NCBI GenBank assembly: GCA_000702245.1
Contig: JNKY01000010.1
Span: forward strand, 124,001-188,000
Reading direction: 5' to 3'
Origin: Lachnospiraceae bacterium C6A11
GTDB lineage: Bacteria > Bacillota > Clostridia > Lachnospirales > Lachnospiraceae
Length of the DNA: 64,000 bases
The number at the start of each line of letters is the position of its first letter. Positions within the stretch are counted from its first letter, which is position 1. Position numbers and translations under genes: made by a program. The notes under the pieces were generated by a model. It did not search any database. It was not told the origin of the DNA and saw only the letters and a list, made by a program, of their open reading frames with translations. Of this stretch, positions 61,761 to 64,000 are shown in pieces.

Positions 61761-64000
61761 ATGGCGAAGACAAAAGAACAGAAGAAGGCTCTTAAGGAGC
61801 TGGATCTGAACATAAAGAAGAAAAAGAAGCTGAGCAAACCTGTGCTTTTCTTTATTCTGGCTATCGTCCTGATAGCTGCCGGTTACGGTATCAGATACCT
61901 TATCAGATATACCTTCTATAATGGTTATAAGGATTATCTGACGGATTACGAATACACTCCGGGAACCGAGTTCAAGGCCCTCAGCGACAAGGATAAAAAT
62001 GTCCCTGATATGGCGCTTGCCGCGGAGTCGGATAAGCTAAAGCTTTATGTTGATGTTAAAACAGGTGTTACAGCTGTCTACGACAAGAGAACCGGAGAGA
62101 TCACCTACTCAAATCCTCCGGGAGCCGATGAAGACGGCATAGCAAACGGAACAAATAAAAACTATATGAAGAGTCAGCTGATAGTTGACTATTTCAATAC
62201 ACAGAGACTTGAAAGCTCTTTCGATTCCTACAGTCAGTCGGTTGCCTTTGATCAGCTTGAAGCAGAGGCTATACCGGACGGTGTCAGGATCAAATACACC
62301 ATAGGTGATACAACAGCTAAAACCGGTATCGTTCCTATGTACATCAGTAAAGATACTCTTGAGGATGTGCTCAGTAAGCTGGATGACGAGGGAGCAACAT
62401 ATACTAAGAAGAAGTTCAAGAAGAGCGATATCGCTCCTGATTATATGGAGCTTCTTGAATCGGCTGCGAGCGGTGCTTCGCAGATCAGAAAGCTGAACCA
62501 GTATTTTGAACAGGCAGGCTTTACAAAGGATGATTATGAAAGAGAGATGATGGGCTCCGGAGTTGAAGGGGCAGTTCCTATAACCTTTGTTATCCCTGTT
62601 GATTACACACTTAAGGATGATTACCTTGAGGTATGCGTTCCTATGAAGGGCGTTGAGGAGAATGGCGGCGGAGCTATTTATAAAATACAGCTTCTCGGCT
62701 TCTTCGGAGCAGCCGGAAAAGATGAGGAAGGCTATATGCTGGTTCCGAACGGTTCGGGATCGATCATCAACTTCAATAACGGTAAGGCCAAGATGAGAGT
62801 CGGAAATGATTATTCCGAGTACATCTACGGAATAGATCCTCTGGCTGCAGAGTATACCGTTATGGAGGTTACAGAGGATGCGAAGCTTTCGCTTTTCGGA
62901 ATCTTCCGTGAGAAGAGCAGTATCCTTGCAACTATAGAGGACGGAGCTTCTCTTGCAAATGTAACTGCCAACGTGGCAGGTGAAGTTAACGAATACAATA
63001 ATGTATTTACCACCTTCGTCCTGAGAGGAAACGATAAGCTTGCAATGTTCGGTACTACCGGAAGCGAGGCGGATCTTCCTATAGTTGAGAAAAATTACTA
63101 CGACTCGCAGCTTAAGATCAGATACACCTTCCTTTCTGAGGAATATAAGGGATATTCGGGCGCTGCGAATTACTACAGAGAGAGACTTATTAACGAAGGT
63201 GTGCTTACACCGACTGAAGCGTCCGGTGATATCAAGCTTTACTACGATATCCTTGGTGGTGTTGAGAGGACCAATTATTTCCTCGGAACACAGTACCGTT
63301 CGCTTTATCCGATGACCACCTTTGATGAAGCCGGAGAGATCGCAAAGGATCTTTCTGAAGCAGGCGTCAAGAATCAGGTTATGAACTACCAGGGCTGGAG
63401 CGCAGGCGGTTATAACCACGATGTGCTTAATAAAGTCAAGGTACCGCGCAAGCTGGGCGGTCAGGACGATCTCGAGAAGCTTGACAAGACCATGAGGACC
63501 CTCGGTGGACTGCTCTATATCGATTGTGCTTTCCAGAAGGTTTCCTATGTGAGCAGCAGGTATTCGAAGACGAATGAATCTTCAAGATATTACGGCAGTA
63601 GCTATGTGGCAGAGTTTGGACTTGTAAGTCCTGCTACACTCAGAAGAACGGCAGCTCTCGGCTATGCTGAAAATATTTATTATCTTGTCTCACCGAAGTT
63701 CCTTATCAGATATACAGAGAACTTCGCAGAGGAGATAGAGGATGTTAAGGTTTCGGGAATATCTCTCAGAGATCTCGGAAATGAGCTTCACTCAGATAAG
63801 AGAAGAAGTAATGTTATAAACCGTGAACAGGCACTGGATGTTGTAGAAGGTCAGCTGGGACTTATGAAGGATACCGGCAAGAATGTGATGGTAAATGATG
63901 GAAATATCTACACCTTCGCATATGCGGATGACATCATCAATGCACCGGTTTCGGATAATGATTACTACGTTATCGATGAGTCAGTTCCTTTTTACGAGAT
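61761..64000 (+). CDS. DUF5696-family protein, partial at window edge
   Basis: An open frame of 746 codons continues past the right edge without a stop. AAAGGAGG precedes the ATG. The N-terminus is basic (KEQKKALKELDLNIKKKKK), with a single helix near residues 33-52 and an outside-facing domain after it. The early part has beta-rich repeats (KLKLYVDVKTGVTAVYDKRTG), and the part from about 480 on (YYDILGGVERTNYFLG, NYQGWSAGGYNHDVL, GLLYIDCAFQ) resembles a glycoside-hydrolase-like barrel. It belongs with the YesL/NHL/Yip1 set. Catalysis is unproven. Confidence 0.75.
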   Translation, partial: MAKTKEQKKALKELDLNIKKKKKLSKPVLFFILAIVLIAAGYGIRYLIRYTFYNGYKDYLTDYEYTPGTEFKALSDKDKNVPDMALAAESDKLKLYVDVKTGVTAVYDKRTGEITYSNPPGADEDGIANGTNKNYMKSQLIVDYFNTQRLESSFDSYSQSVAFDQLEAEAIPDGVRIKYTIGDTTAKTGIVPMYISKDTLEDVLSKLDDEGATYTKKKFKKSDIAPDYMELLESAASGASQIRKLNQYFEQAGFTKDDYEREMMGSGVEGAVPITFVIPVDYTLKDDYLEVCVPMKGVEENGGGAIYKIQLLGFFGAAGKDEEGYMLVPNGSGSIINFNNGKAKMRVGNDYSEYIYGIDPLAAEYTVMEVTEDAKLSLFGIFREKSSILATIEDGASLANVTANVAGEVNEYNNVFTTFVLRGNDKLAMFGTTGSEADLPIVEKNYYDSQLKIRYTFLSEEYKGYSGAANYYRERLINEGVLTPTEASGDIKLYYDILGGVERTNYFLGTQYRSLYPMTTFDEAGEIAKDLSEAGVKNQVMNYQGWSAGGYNHDVLNKVKVPRKLGGQDDLEKLDKTMRTLGGLLYIDCAFQKVSYVSSRYSKTNESSRYYGSSYVAEFGLVSPATLRRTAALGYAENIYYLVSPKFLIRYTENFAEEIEDVKVSGISLRDLGNELHSDKRRSNVINREQALDVVEGQLGLMKDTGKNVMVNDGNIYTFAYADDIINAPVSDNDYYVIDESVPFYE

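Noticed and set aside
62109-63419. 436-codon open frame on the minus strand
   Set aside because: It lies antisense within the DUF5696 gene, which has a strong ribosome site and coherent protein. The minus frame has no ribosome site, no recognisable domain and a composition typical of a shadow frame.

Overview
The window looks like a chromosome segment of a fibre-degrading gut or rumen Lachnospiraceae (Clostridia; Butyrivibrio/Roseburia-like). This is inferred from AGGAGG-type ribosome sites with frequent TTG starts, low-to-moderate GC, lipoprotein glycanases, a mannan locus with GH26, GH113, GH130 and an epimerase, and MutS2, KtrB and YhaM homologues of Firmicutes type. No rRNA, tRNA, prophage, transposase or CRISPR array was seen.

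Layout. 1-3.3 kb: a degenerate AAA (CbxX-like) protein, an esterase and a membrane protein. 3.3-7.0 kb: L-arabinose isomerase and ribulose-phosphate epimerase, with a 64-bp tandem duplication of the araA tail, then an aldo/keto reductase with ferredoxin-like clusters. 7.0-12.5 kb: a response regulator/histidine kinase pair and a MacB/BceAB-like ABC exporter. 12.6-18.3 kb (minus strand): purC, a second two-component system and mutS2. 18.4-35.4 kb: a sulfur-linked region. It runs cysK, a LysR regulator, two PLP C-S enzymes, nifX-like, a GldA-type dehydrogenase, an aminotransferase, an amino-acid-type ABC importer and an Ldh2-type dehydrogenase, then a nitrogenase-like nifD-nifK-nifB-nifH set. 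35.6-42.2 kb: yhaM, a GntR regulator, ilvC with two perfect operator palindromes, a PH-domain protein, purE, and a potassium channel with KtrB. 42.4-64.0 kb: a mannan/glucomannan utilisation locus that runs off the right edge.

The most interesting part is 18.4-35.4 kb. It encodes a complete two-component nitrogenase homologue with its own cofactor-building NifB and a NifX-like protein, but no NifEN. All predicted P-cluster cysteines, the cofactor Cys and a plausible cofactor His are present, but the residues at NifD positions Gln191 and His195 are changed to Cys and Phe. Three promoters (cysK, nifX-like, nifD-like) carry a TATAG-N7-CTATA palindrome resembling the MET-box of LysR-type sulfur regulators. 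In each, the palindrome centre is 54-55 nt upstream of a -10 hexamer, with a TTWAC -35 at a 19-nt spacer. I infer a sulfur-responsive regulon in which a nitrogenase-like reductase, fed by a dedicated importer and 2-oxo/2-hydroxyacid-type enzymes, releases sulfur from an organosulfur compound that feeds cysteine/methionine synthesis. The closest known precedent is methylthio-alkane reductase. The substrate is unknown.

The mannan locus forms a full pathway. Surface GH26 and GH5 lipoproteins cut the polymer and an ABC importer takes up oligosaccharides. GH113 trims them, the epimerase turns mannobiose into mannosyl-glucose, and GH130 phosphorolyses it to mannose 1-phosphate. The phosphohexomutase and ManA then lead to fructose 6-phosphate. 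A LacI regulator and a CE4-like deacetylase sit in the middle.
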